Of a stretch of DNA of 64,000 nucleotides, positions 49,597 through 60,935 are shown piece after piece. This DNA is from Cyclaneusma minus. Taxonomy: Eukaryota > Ascomycota > Leotiomycetes > Marthamycetales > Marthamycetaceae. How positions within the stretch are numbered: the stretch's first letter is position 1; every line of letters starts with the position of its first letter. Location: the NCBI GenBank assembly GCA_037179335.1, contig JAKZHN010000001.1, forward strand, positions 1-64,000, in the 5' to 3' direction. The position numbers and the translations under genes are program-made. Under the pieces are notes generated by a model that had not been told where the DNA came from, did not search any database, and saw only the letters and a list, made by a program, of their open reading frames with translations.

Positions 49597-50451
49597 TCAA
49601 AACGTGGCTTTCGCCAAATTGCTATCAAAAGTAGCATCAATAAACGGCACAATCGCACTCCCAAAATCAAAATCCTCCAGCGCCGTCAACGCCGCATCCG
49701 GCAAATCCTCATACGCAATAAGCGGTTGCATTCCGCCAACCTCGTCCGTAAGACCACAAGCATGGTCGATAGGCCAGATGCTCTGATACTTGATCAGTGG
49801 ATGCGTGTCGGAGAGCGTGAAGTCGTCGGTCGAGCAGTCGAAGCCACCGTGTGCAGAGGGGCATACGGCGAGGATGTTGTCGGCGGTGGTAGAGGTTGAG
49901 GAGTTGAACCAGACAATTACGGCTTCCCAGTCGTATTCGTGGCCGAGACCGAGGGAAGGCTCGTCTTTGGGCATGAACCTGGGGAGTTTAGTGGAAGGGA
50001 GAGACACGGAGGAGGGAAGTTGGGCTTCACGGGGGACTTACCAGGCGTACATGATGGCGTAGTTGTCGCCATATGTGGCTGCTCGGCCGTACACTTGGCC
50101 TGTGGAGGAACTGCAGTCTGACTCGCCAGTAATGCCGGAGACGGGGAGGCCACCGCTATGAAAAGATTAGCTTGTCTATGTAAGGGTGGTGGGAAGGCAA
50201 AGGACAAACCTGATATCACCCTCGGCGTCAACGGCGGGGAAGGGTACACAACCGTTGACCACCTTGAGATATGGCTGATAGGCCGTATAGAGTGTGCCTT
50301 CAGTAGTATCAGGGACGGTCTGGTTGAAACCAACCACCTCATCGAAAGCAATAGTAGTACGGGCCATAAGTGGCCTCGTCTTAGTTGGGATGGCATTGGC
50401 AGCCGCCGCCGCCACAACGGCAAACGAGAAGAAACGAGAGAGGGTAGCCAT
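49597..50451 (-). CDS. NPP1-family necrosis-inducing-like protein (NLP, type I)
   Basis: Three exons (50451-50210, 50155-50042, 49978-49597) joined in phase by GT-AG introns of 54 and 63 bases encode 245 aa. Residues 1-20 form a signal peptide (RFFSFAVVAAAAANA). The NPP1 domain fills the rest: FDEVVGF, YQPYLKVVNGCVPFPAVD, a second Cys (GESDCSSS) giving the type I Cys pair, then MPKDEPSLGLG. The family heptapeptide, usually GHRHDWE, reads GHEYDWE at residues 131-137: the His, Asp and Glu known to line the metal site are kept, while the second basic pair position (R, H) is replaced by E, Y. Secreted NLPs bind plant sphingolipids and many lyse dicot cells, but several family members are non-toxic, and this substitution makes activity uncertain. 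It lies about 600 bases from the transposon island, with no RIP damage seen. Confidence 0.9.
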
Positions 50452-51799
50452 TGGTAGGACTTGAAAGAAAGTGAGGAGCGGCTTGTTCTTCGAATCGCAT
50501 GAAAATACTGTAACACATAGCTGCAGATCTGCGCTTTTTAAGCATGATTTTTCCAGTGGTCGTTATCGTTATCGCAGACCCTCTTTTTCCAAATTTCCAT
50601 GTCAATCCTCGGACCTGAAGAGGATCGATCATACTACTCCCGTTTCAGGCATGCCGCGAAATCGTGCCGAAGTTTAGATACATGTGGTTGTGGTTTTCTG
50701 GGATGGACTGGGGTGGCTTTGCACCTCCCTAAAGCAAGCATAGGAGTATGGCAATGAAATTAAGAAGCGATATAAGACCAAGCAACGTGCCTACTTCGCG
50801 ATCTGTGTATCGTGCAACATGCAGCAAGGGTCCTCAGGTGGTAGTGGTTGCGGTCTGAGCGTGCTTGTGTTACGGCGGTTGTCTCCGCATCTGAGTCCCA
50901 AAGAACCCAAGACGCTGGGCCTGGAATCCGGTTTTGGAATTCCTGGCCAATGCAATAAAGGGGGCCTTGGCGTGATTGGTGGAAGAATCTCATATATGAG
51001 ATCCTTGAATTATGGGCTCCATAAGCGATGTACGGCGGCAGCTGCGTGCATTGTATTGATTTCAGATGGTGTGCCAATTGCCTGCCACGTGGGTTGTTGC
51101 TCGAATTCATCTGATGTTAGAGAGGCTGTGTTGTTTTGGGCCAAAATGTTCTCGAGAGGCTGAGAGAGGTCAGTAATTTGCATTCCGGAATACTCGACGA
51201 GGCGATTGAGAACATACCTATGCCAGAAAGCGAAACCTCCCGTCCGAAAAGAGATAGTGGAGAATCCAACTGGACTTTACTTTAGGATGCTCACGGTCAT
51301 TTGGCTCATCGAAAACCCCACGCGCCCTTAGCTATTGAGGCCAAAGCTGCTCGATAGCTCATTCAGAAAAAGGGGGTAAGCAGCTCAGCCACTGAGCCAA
51401 ATAAGCCATAAGGTATCATAAGGATGTCTTACATTCTTTGGTACTTTCAAGAGCCCAGGCATAGAATCAATGCTTCTATGTGATTCGTATGTCTGTTGAC
51501 CTCATCCACCATTCCGCTATTCACAGACTCAAGCCTATTCACAACTTCAACCGAAACGCATGTACACACCCAGCATGACCTGTCAAGCTCGGCACAGAAG
51601 ATATGTGCAAATGCTCAAATCATCACAACACCCCCATATGGATCAAATGAAGACCAAATACACATAAGACAAAACACATCCCAACACCCAGCGGCCATCG
51701 GCCAGCGACCAATAGTTGTCATTCGTCCAGGAGTGTCGTTCAACATGCTGCAAGCCATTTCTCCTTTTAGGCACCCAGATATCCCACTCCGTCACCACC
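50452..51799. promoter_or_regulatory. Long intergenic region upstream of the NLP gene
   Basis: About 1.35 kb between the NLP start and the CPS1-like stop codon. It must contain the NLP promoter. Frames here are short and unrecognised (for example 50760-51110 minus). No RIP-like composition is seen, so it is not part of the island. Confidence 0.4.
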
Positions 51800-54700
51800 T
51801 CACATACGATAACTCCGACTGCTCTGCCTCGAATGCTGCCCGTCCCCGCCAAGATTCATGTGCATAATCGCCTCTTGCGGCCAGTCCATCTCATCCTCTT
51901 GCTCATACTGATCTGGCGGAATGCCGCCAACAACACCAAGTGTTCCGCGCTGACTTGGCAGCGACCACAAGTCGCCCTCTCTCCCCTCCACGGCTGGCAA
52001 GTTCAGTCTCGGTGGCATCGCGGGGACTCTCGACGGCGGCACATCCGGCGGCTCCCTCGCAGTCGCGAACGTCGGAGTGTCATAGTCCGTTAGACCGCTT
52101 TGCATCCGTTCGGTCTCGAAAGAGTGGTGGGTGGGGATAGGATCGAGGTGTGTCGCGCCTGACGCTGGGAGTTCAAAGTGCGACTGTGTAGCATTGGTAG
52201 GAGTATCGTCTCGGTCTTGCGGTTGCTGTCCTATTGGTGGCGATTCCTGGATCGAGTTCTCGTAGCTTTCAGTGGGCATTTCGGAGATGCCGGTCGGGAG
52301 GGAATTGTAAGCTTGCTGCTGACGTTGGTGTTGCTGCATAGCCTGGTGTTCGGCCTCGCGCTGTTCGAGAATCTGAGGGGCGATATCGACGTTGCGGAGG
52401 CTGCTAGAGACGGGGTTGCTGTTGCGCATGCTGCCGTGCGTGCTATGAGGCTCTTCCATGACATCTGAAAGACCGCCGTCGGGATCCCGTATGCCAAATT
52501 GTGCCATGGTACGCATCTTGCGGGTCACCCAGCTGGCGAGGATTTTGCCTCGTTGCTTTTCGCCAAGGCGGGAACGTGGGAAATCACCTTTATTCACGAA
52601 TGCGACGATGTCGACGACTATTTGGTGGTCGTTGAGAATCGCGTTCACGATGACTGGTACGATTGAGGCAAGGTAGGACTTTCGTGCCACTTCCACGAGG
52701 ACCACAATGAGACCTCCGGCCTGGAACACAGCACTAAACAATGTCAGTAGAGTCACAAAAAGTCGGGAGCTGTGTACTTACGAGCCTCCTGTAACGATGT
52801 TTCGATGACACCGTTCCACTGAGTTCTCAATATCCATGGGGAAATGGCTTAGACCATTGATCTCGAACGTCTCACCGATGTTGCCCAAAACAAACAGGAC
52901 CTGCATCGCAACTTGAGCACCATTAGGACCAATTGGTCGACTAACATTATGCAGGAAGCCTAGGTCTCCCGTTCGCACATATTGGATATTTGGATCGTCC
53001 ACAGTCCTACCATCAAATCTTTCAGCATCAAATGGATCCTTCGAGCCATAAAATGCCTTCACGCAAGCCTCAGACTCAACCCAGATCTCACCATATTCGC
53101 CATCGAGACAAAGACATCTGCTTTCTGGGTTGACAATGGCTATCTGAGTGGAGACGGGTACCATTCCAGAGTCCTGGAGAAGTAACGCCTTTGGGTTAGT
53201 TTCGGGATTGACTGGATAGACCAAGCCTCGTCGTAGGGCTTGCGGATCAAGCCACAGCTCGATGGGTTCAATACACATGTATGATCGTGATGCAATCATG
53301 GGATTCAAGACATGAGAATAGATTGTGTTAATCGCAGTCCGGTCGAGTCCAGTCGCGGCGAAATGTAAGCGGACTTTCGAGAACACATCTGTGCGGGGCC
53401 TGCCCTCTGCTGAGATCATCATGTTCTTCAGCTCGTGCAAAGTGAAACCTTTGCCCTGCACCAGATGCATTGCGTGGTCAAGCATTTGTGGCGTAGCGTA
53501 AGTATCCTTGATCTTGTACCTTGACAGAGACAAGAATAACGACATTGGGTTTTGTGCAAACTCCACAGGTGAAACGAGGTAGGTCGGGGCGCCAACGAAA
53601 ACACCCATGAGACAACTGTGGATAAACCCGAGGCCGCTCGTACTTCGGACACATCCTAGTACAGGCCATGAGCTTGTCATCTGACAAGTTTCTTTTTGGA
53701 CTTTGCACATGCCCATTATCGTATCATGGCCAAGTTGCACCGCGATGCGCCGCTGGTCTGGCGACCAATATGTCCAGACAAGGGCGGGATAGCCAGGCTG
53801 AACCCAAGCTGGATCCATAGTAAGCTTCAAATCTCTGCAGCCATTGTTCTGTTTTGGAGGCTTAGAAGTGTTGAACACGTTAGGCACGGATATCTTCAAT
53901 ATCTGTGCGGATTGCTTGATGTGTTGCGCTACAGCCTTTTGCTTGAAAAGGTGGTCGACATCTTGGTTGACAAGGACAGCTTTAACCCCATAATCAGCCA
54001 CCATATGAAGGAATGCTGGTGCGTCTTCGTTCAGTCGATTCGAGTCCAGAGGCGCCATGGGAATCGCAGTTGCTCCAAGGCAGAAGCAGGCATGTACTGC
54101 ATACACAAAGTCCTCTGAGTGCGTGAACATGAGAATGAGATGATCACCCGCGCGGACCTTGACCTTGTTCTTCAGATACATGGCTACGGCAGCCACCTTC
54201 GTATCAAGTTTCTTCCATGTGATACCTTTGCCCTCTTTGCCTCTGCCGTCAATGGTGCAGTATGAAAGCTCTTCTGCTTGGCGCGCAACTCGCCATTGCA
54301 AGAGATCAACAATGCTTGTGAAATTGTTCAGAGGGGTCGATGTCCGGTCGTCAATCACAACTTCCCGTCTGTCGATTCCTGAATATTGCTTGTCTCCCAT
54401 GCCTAGTATCTCCTCGCGAGCCTGTTGGGCTTGTGGCGACCAGATTCCGCCCACGGGATCAACGCCAATGGGTAAGTTCAGGACCGCCCTTTCCACTGCG
54501 AACTTGACGTGAACACAGTGCAAAGCGCCCAAATCAAAGTCTTTGCGACACAGCATATTGCCAATTTCTTGGCGCCCGTTCTTCAACACCTTTGGTAACG
54601 TGCCTGGAGCTGTGATCATGACGCAGTATACCCTCAGACGATGCTCCTGCATGAGAACTTCAATACATCTTTCGGACAAAGAATCAAGAAGCGCGGTATC

Positions 54701-57540
54701 GAGTTGTCTTGGAGGACCGCCGTTGGTAGTCGGGGCAGTCGAGGCAGCCGGGGACTCGAGGAGAACTATGGGTAGATGCTCGTCATTGACAAAGACGTCG
54801 AAAGCCGAGCAGTCGTAGATTTTCGGGACATTCTTCATTATGGTGACGATAATGTGCTGCACAAAAAAGTACCGGTATTCTACACTTTCGACACCGTCTT
54901 CGACCCATTCAACTTTTTGGCGTAGCCTGTCTTCATAGAGTCCCAGAACAAAAACTTTCCCTTCAATCACGGTGCCAAGAAGTCCCGTGCGAAGAAATTC
55001 TGGTTCAACCATCATGGGTGTAGGGTCTCCTGGTGTCATTTTCCAGGGTCTGGCGTGGAAGATCTGGTCCGTGTGCTTGGGTAACGCCCAGAATCCTCCA
55101 GATAGAGATGGGGAGTCTACCCAAATCTCACCAATGGACTGTGGCGAAGCAAGCAGGCCGGTCTCAGGATCCACGACAGCCAGTGTGGCATCCGGAATGG
55201 GGAATCCAAACGCCCCAACTCGAACAGTGTCGGGCTCAGTGCCGGCCCTTTTGCGTGCTTCTTCGCCAATAGCAACTACCGTGACCTCATTGGTCTTCAG
55301 ATGCTCTCGGTTCAACAAGACCTCGCTGAGTTCTGTCCGCTCTTGTTGCTCTGTGGTGATGGTCGGGCCACCTCCCAAGAGACTCCCAAAGCCGTTCTGT
55401 TCAGGGGCCTTCCCCTTCGACGGTTTCTCGTCTTCCATTGAGTCGGAATCCGAGCCCATGTCTAGCTTCAGAGGGCAACCCATTCGCTCCTCTCCACCAA
55501 GCCAATCTCTCATACTAATTACCATACCGCCGTGCTCCGGCAAGCAGAGCATGGGAGCCACCAGCTCTCTAGCACGAGGATTTCGCATTGGCTTGAGCCA
55601 TCGATCGGCCAAGACTTCGTGGAATTCGCTGTCAACAGTCAAACTGTCGATTAAGCAAAGCTTCACAGTCTGAAAGTTGGGCTCCATCCCCTTTTTGAAA
55701 TTTCTTGTTGTCATTGGATCTTGTTGGTAGTTGTAGGCTGCTCGCTTCAAACCCGGATAATCGGCGAGCATCAGCGTTGCTCTGTATTTCGTAATGAGAT
55801 GCGCATATAGTCCAGGTATTTCCACGGCTTTGTTTTCCAACCAGACTGTGGTATGGCCTCCGTATACAGTCATTAAGACTCCGAATATCATGCCAATTCC
55901 TTGGCGCGGATCCAGGTATGATAACAAAATCTCGCCGCGTGAGTTTGCGCCGGCCATCGGTCTTCCATTCTTGTCTCTAAGCCCCGTATTGAACGTATCA
56001 GGGGTGGCTGAAGATGGCACCGATGATATGATGGCGCTCAAGCAAGCCATTTGGTGCATTATCGTTCGATGGCTCAGCACCACACCTCGAAGATCCCCTG
56101 TTGGCGCCCTAGAGAATTCGATATATGCAAGATCTGGAACAGTAAGGGGTGTTGCCTCGTCTTTCTTCTTGGGATGATAGCTTCCGAATTCATTCGTCTT
56201 CCACCATTCCACGCCCCTTGGCCAAGTGAGCTTATGAGTAGTTATGTCGCGCTGAAATGCCTTCAGGTTATTGTCGGTTGTCAGTGCTAAATGTGCTTGC
56301 GTGGAAGTCAGAATCAGATTCAACTTTGGGTAGTCGTCTAAATCATTAATAGGTACCGCGACAACTCCTGCAATGAAACAGCCAAGAAGAGCAATGGCAA
56401 AGTCAATAATCTCAATCTCCCGATAGATCAAAGCAACTCTATCGCCACGATACAGAGAACTTTTGTCTCTAATCACTTGCGCGACCTTCTCGGCTCTGCT
56501 GGCTAATTTGTCCCAGGTAATGGAGGCCACTTCTTTTCCTTTACCGTCCAAGACCCAATATGCGGGCATTTTCGCACCAGTCCGACTCCTATGTCGCAGC
56601 ACAGCCGCGATGTTATCGAATTTGGACATGGGAGTATTCGAGTCATGAGGGTCGTAAACGTTGAAAGGGATTTCTCTGGGTTCCAGCGGTAACATGTGGT
56701 CGACGGCTTGTGGTGGTGGCAGATCGGTGGTATTCAGCATTGGTGGCGCCATGCCCGCTGTTGGAGGGAAAGGGTCACTAGAAGAATACCTATGGGGTCC
56801 TCCACCGTAGCCACCGGGAGTCTCTTGAGCCTGCTGGCCCGTAAAGTCGGAGAAATAGCCTTGCTGTGAGTCCAGCATGGTACCGCGTCTGCTCTGGTCA
56901 TATCCGCCTTGGGGTTCCTCATATCCATTATTCCCCGGATTGAAAGCGTAGTTAGGATCCCAACCCATAGAGGAAGCCATGGACATTGTGTGGTCGGGCG
57001 ATTGACCATTTGGCGGGGGACCACTGTCGGGGCTGAGGAAGTTATTTCGATCGCTGTCATAATATGCCGGGTAGCCCTGAACCTCGTTGGAGTATTGCGA
57101 TGGCACCTCGGTGCTCATGGTATCTAGTCGCCGGCCTGGACTGGGCGTGTGAAACGATTGGGGTGGAGCGTTTGAGCGCTCATTCTGGTTCGCATTCAGC
57201 GCTGCCAGTGAGGCTGATCGAGAGCCATCGTGTGACGGATGCGCCGTGTCCTGTGGAGAGTGTACTTGTAAACCTTTCGGCTCAGCCAAGGCCGAAGAAC
57301 TGAGGAATTGCGACAGGAGGAGTGTCCGGCGTTTCTGGTAGCTACGAGAGGATTGTCAATATAATGAAGGTGAAGGGTTCACTGGCGGCATGGTCACTCG
57401 TACCCTTTCTCGGTGATATCTCCCTCCTACAGGTTGGTGGTCAGCTTCGCACATCTGATTCTGACATGCAAGACTCGTACCTCCAACTCATGTTCTAGCT
57501 CCTGGAGCTTGGCCTGCAGGATCGGATTGTGTTCATCCAT
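51800..57540 (-). CDS. CPS1/DIP2-type protein with DMAP1-binding and two adenylation domains
   Basis: Four exons (57540-57481, 57426-57404, 57341-52782, 52733-51800) join in phase through introns of 54, 62 and 48 bases to give 1858 aa. The small 5' exons encode a DMAP1-binding-type N terminus: MDEHNPILQAKLQELEHELE, then EGDITEKG and YQKRRTLLLSQFL. A Pro/Gly/Ser-rich linker follows to about residue 260. Two tandem AMP-binding (FAAL-like) domains begin near residues 265 (RTGAKMPAYWVLDGKGKE) and 1035 (ARQAEELSYCTIDGRGKEGK), each followed by conserved elements such as GDRVALIYREIEIIDF and HSEDFVYAVHACFCLGA. The tail (about 1615-1858) is Gln/Pro-rich and probably disordered. Family: Cochliobolus CPS1, animal DIP2, yeast Cmr2; linked to virulence in fungi and to lipid (diacylglycerol) homeostasis. 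Despite the domains it is not an NRPS: no peptidyl-carrier motif was seen. Confidence 0.92.
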
Positions 57541-58960
57541 GTTGGTGATGCTGCTCAAGACTGGTGCCGGCCAGCAGGAGTATTGGGCGAGATTTCTATG
57601 GCGAGTTTGGCTTTCTCGTATCGCCTCTGGCGCCGCTCGCTCGGTGCAGATCGATCAGTGACGGCGGATGAGAGCCATCCCGCGGCTGGGAAGAGTAGGG
57701 ACAATTGGGAGGGGTTTCGACGGCGCAAAGGGGGAATCACGTAAACGACAGCAAAGCCTCCAGGCGGGCAAACAACAACTGCTTGACAATGACAACTCGG
57801 CGTGCCTGTCGCTGCTCCAGATCTCTGTCCTTCAGCGTCCTCGAGCTTCGCGGCCTTCGATAGCAGGCTCGCAGGGTCTGGATACGAAATGCGCTAAGCC
57901 CAAACGGCGGCGCTAAATAAGCGCCGCAGCACAACCCTCAAATCTTTTCCGTGCACTCCCAATTCCTCTGCACTTTTTCCACACTCCATCCTCACATTCG
58001 CCAACACACATCATGCATCGACTTTCCTCTGCTGCGCTGCCTTCAAGGCTCTTTACTTTGCCTCGACTGCCACATTAGAATTGACCTGGAGAACCAATAT
58101 GCCTATGGCGCGTCAAATCTCTTTCCGCGTTGCCTCGATGCCTCGAGACTCGAGTTTCCTAGTCAGCCACCCGTCAGCCTGGAACTCGAGTCTTCTTTGT
58201 TTCGGGTATGTACAAATTTCTTCCGCCTCGAGTCTTTGTCAAAGCCTCGCCTCGGCCCAACCTGGCTCGTCACGAAATGATGAAAAGCACGCATTTATAT
58301 CACAGACCTGTTCTGAACTACCGTGTTGATATTGCTTGGAGACCTTCTGATCCTCGACATGACTATTTCTTCTTCAGTTCCTATATTCGAAGGTCCAACA
58401 GTAGCTGACAGTATTGCTAGTCAAAGCCTCCATGGTCGCCGACCGTATTGGAACTCGTCCTCGGTTCCCTTTGTCTATATCGAATCAAGCATGGAGTTTT
58501 TCTTTCACCTGCTGCTCAAGATGCCGATGCCAACCCTCCGTCTCCCTGAAGATAGGTCATATATTTTGGATCCGAAGACGAAGAGAGCTTGAGCATATTC
58601 TCTGTCTGCTAGTCTACAACAAGGTTTGTTCACTTGGTTGGATTCAGGACCCTCTTCTCCATGTTCATTTCTCGAATCTCTCTTATTTTGCCTTTGTTCA
58701 CTCTCTCTTCCACTGCGCGGTATTTCCCAATTGTTCAATGGGCTGGTTACAAAGCCACTGGGAAGAAAACAACAAAGCATCTGTAAATAGAGTCCACGGA
58801 ATTTCTTTATCTTCGAGACACCGTATATGTTCAACAACCCAGGGAATCATGTCCTCAAGATCATGACTGTGAACACACGAGGAACAAATTAGCCTTCTTG
58901 TCTATATATTGCTCTGTTGATGTTGTAACTCAAAAATCAGCGGACCCGCAAGTCTAACTC
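57541..58960. promoter_or_regulatory. Long divergent intergenic region
   Basis: About 1.4 kb between the CPS1-like start (-) and the start of the 612-aa gene (+). Frames of 60-150 codons exist but overlap each other in several phases and match nothing; a transcribed leader for either gene could extend far into it. CT-rich stretches lie around 57950-58050. Confidence 0.4.
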
Positions 58961-60799
58961 ATGGACTTGTCTCTTCAACAGCCTCCAACCTCAACCTCTT
59001 CAAGCCAAATTCCGTCAACAATGCCTTCAACAATGCCTCATTCTGGTCAAGCAGGTCTGCCAGAAGATAGCATTGACTCTATGGATGCTCAGACTTCTGG
59101 CGATCTTCCCAAGCAAGAGATGTCCGCGGAAGAGTTCGCGGAGTGGTTGGAGAACCCTGTGCCTATGGATCAAGATTTCGACTTCGGCTTGGACGACTCG
59201 GCCTGGAAGAATCTATCCGACATGTTGAGAGAACCCGAGGTGGCCACAGATGACCAACCATCTGTGGCCCCCTCGGCTACTATCAACGCCCCTGATGCTC
59301 CAGCCTACTACCCACCAGCCTCCCCGATAGTCGATCCCTCTCAACTTCAGCTCGACTACGGACAGGACCTCCAAGGCTACGATGACCTCTCCAACTGGCA
59401 GCAAACCGGAGTGCAAGCTCCCCAGTACGTACAACCAGCGGATGGGTACTGGGTCCCTGAAGTTCCCCAGTACGTCGACCCAGGGCTGACTTCAATCCCG
59501 GGACACTGGTCTACAGCCAAAGACGGACATAGCCTCACTGATGAAGTTCTGGGACTCTGGCAGACAGCTCAAGATGGAACTAGCCTCACTAGCGAAGTCC
59601 TCCCAGTAGACCCTGGAGTGTTCCTTCCGCCACTGCCACCGAGCTCTCTGCCACCGATGCCTCCGCCTTCGAAGAGACGCCGGTCACCGCGGTCGCAGCC
59701 CAGGAACTCTCCAGCAGGTTCAACCGCCACTCCCGAGCCCGGTCCCGCAGTCGAAGCTCCTGCCCCTCGAGCCCCGAGAAAGATGAAGCCTCAAGCCGAT
59801 CCCGACAAGCCCTGGGTAAAGATCAACAAGGTCACCAAGGGTAAGAATGCCAGGTCAGCCAACATCAACAACCTGAATCCCGCCGACTACTACGAGCCGC
59901 TTCCCCAAGCGCCAGCTAGTTGGGGTGGTTCAGGGGGTTACCAACGACCGACATTCAACTACACGGAGAACGGCGAGCTCATCCCAGGTACCAAGTTCTC
60001 GGCATCGCAGATCGTCCAATTCATCCGCGACCATCCGCACCACCAGATCGCCGGGCAGCCTCTCGATGCTTACATGTTCCAAGACTTCCCTCGCCCGGAA
60101 TACCTTGGCATATGGTCGGGCAAAGAGTCGCCGCTCGAGCTCTGGGTGCAGGTCGCACCCGCGGACTCGGTGCGCCGCTACCCAGCGGAGAACTCAGACA
60201 AGTGCCGCTTCAGAGAGTGCCCCGTCAAGCACAACTCGATCGCCAAAGGAACCTTCCGGGTGGCCTTCGACGAGAGCGCAGTGCACCTCCCCAGAGTGCT
60301 GGACCCGTTTCACCAAGCGGGTTACGTGCACCTCTACTGTCTCGAGCGTTTCTGCGACTTCCCCACCATCTGCCAACTCTTCAACGTCAAGCCTGATGAC
60401 CGCATTCTACCCGAGGGCAAGAATCGCATGGCCATCTCGCGCGACCACGAAGAGTTTGTGGGTGTGGTGGAGCGGTGGATGCGCCGGGCAACGCCGAAGT
60501 TGCTAGACGCGCCCTTTGTGTACGAAGATACCTTGTGTTACAAGCTAACGACGAGGCATCTGGAGTACCAAAGTGGCGCGCGGCAGAAGGCGAGGGAGCA
60601 AAGGGCAGGCAACTCGCTTGATGTGCACTTGGGGAACTTGGAGGTCTACGCGGAGGGCGAGAGAGCCAAGATTGCCAAGAAGCAGAAGGCTCCCAAGGCT
60701 CCGCGGAAGAAGCCAAGTCCCAAGGGGAAGCGGAAGCGGGCGGAGAGCGACGAGGAGGACAGCGGGTTGGACAGCGATGTCCTGGAGGACGAGGGCTAG
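58961..60799 (+). CDS. Nuclear-type protein with possible PARP-like zinc finger, 612 aa
   Basis: An intronless frame from ATG (MDLSLQQPPTSTSSSQ) to TAG. Residues 1-250 are acidic and Ser/Pro-rich (EEFAEWLENPVPMDQDFDFG). A basic Pro-rich segment (KRRRSPRSQPRN) follows near 240. Residues about 300-560 look folded: ADYYEPLPQAPASWGG, TFNYTENGELIPGTKFSASQ, FIRDHPHH, then CRFRECPVKHNSIAKGTFRV and, after about 36 residues, HLYCLERFCDF. The C-x4-C ... H-x2-C pattern with an intervening IxKGxxRV is similar to PARP-type zinc fingers that bind DNA breaks, but the spacing is unusual and the link is inference. The C terminus is Lys-rich (KKQKAPKAPRKKPSPKGKRK), then acidic: nuclear-localisation-like. The family is not otherwise recognised. 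A second, frame-shifted copy of the tail lies just downstream. Confidence 0.75.
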   Translation: MDLSLQQPPTSTSSSQIPSTMPSTMPHSGQAGLPEDSIDSMDAQTSGDLPKQEMSAEEFAEWLENPVPMDQDFDFGLDDSAWKNLSDMLREPEVATDDQPSVAPSATINAPDAPAYYPPASPIVDPSQLQLDYGQDLQGYDDLSNWQQTGVQAPQYVQPADGYWVPEVPQYVDPGLTSIPGHWSTAKDGHSLTDEVLGLWQTAQDGTSLTSEVLPVDPGVFLPPLPPSSLPPMPPPSKRRRSPRSQPRNSPAGSTATPEPGPAVEAPAPRAPRKMKPQADPDKPWVKINKVTKGKNARSANINNLNPADYYEPLPQAPASWGGSGGYQRPTFNYTENGELIPGTKFSASQIVQFIRDHPHHQIAGQPLDAYMFQDFPRPEYLGIWSGKESPLELWVQVAPADSVRRYPAENSDKCRFRECPVKHNSIAKGTFRVAFDESAVHLPRVLDPFHQAGYVHLYCLERFCDFPTICQLFNVKPDDRILPEGKNRMAISRDHEEFVGVVERWMRRATPKLLDAPFVYEDTLCYKLTTRHLEYQSGARQKAREQRAGNSLDVHLGNLEVYAEGERAKIAKKQKAPKAPRKKPSPKGKRKRAESDEEDSGLDSDVLEDEG

Positions 60800-60935
60800 G
60801 ACGACGGAGAGTCCGAAGGGGAAGAGGAAGAGGGTGAGCGATGATGAGGCCAGTGGGGCGGAGAGTGAGGAGAACCCTAGGCCGAGGAAGAGGGGCCGGA
60901 CGAGGGCGAGTCGGCGAGACTCGGACTCGGAGTAG
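60800..60935 (+). pseudogene. Frame-shifted duplicate of the gene's charged C-terminal tail
   Basis: Right after the stop codon, the +1 frame reads TTESPKGKRKRVSDDEASGA and then ESEENPRPRKRGRTRASRR, ending DSDSE and TAG. This closely repeats the in-frame tail (SPKGKRKRAESDEEDSGLDS). The natural C terminus may once have continued here before a small insertion or deletion created the present stop, or an unrecognised splice restores it. Confidence 0.5.

Noticed and set aside
50760..51163. Overlapping frames on both strands upstream of the NLP gene
   Set aside because: No domain, no splice model, and mutually overlapping; more likely promoter or untranslated DNA.
53696..56290. Plus-strand frames up to 233 codons across the CPS1-like gene
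   Set aside because: Antisense shadows of a long conserved coding exon.
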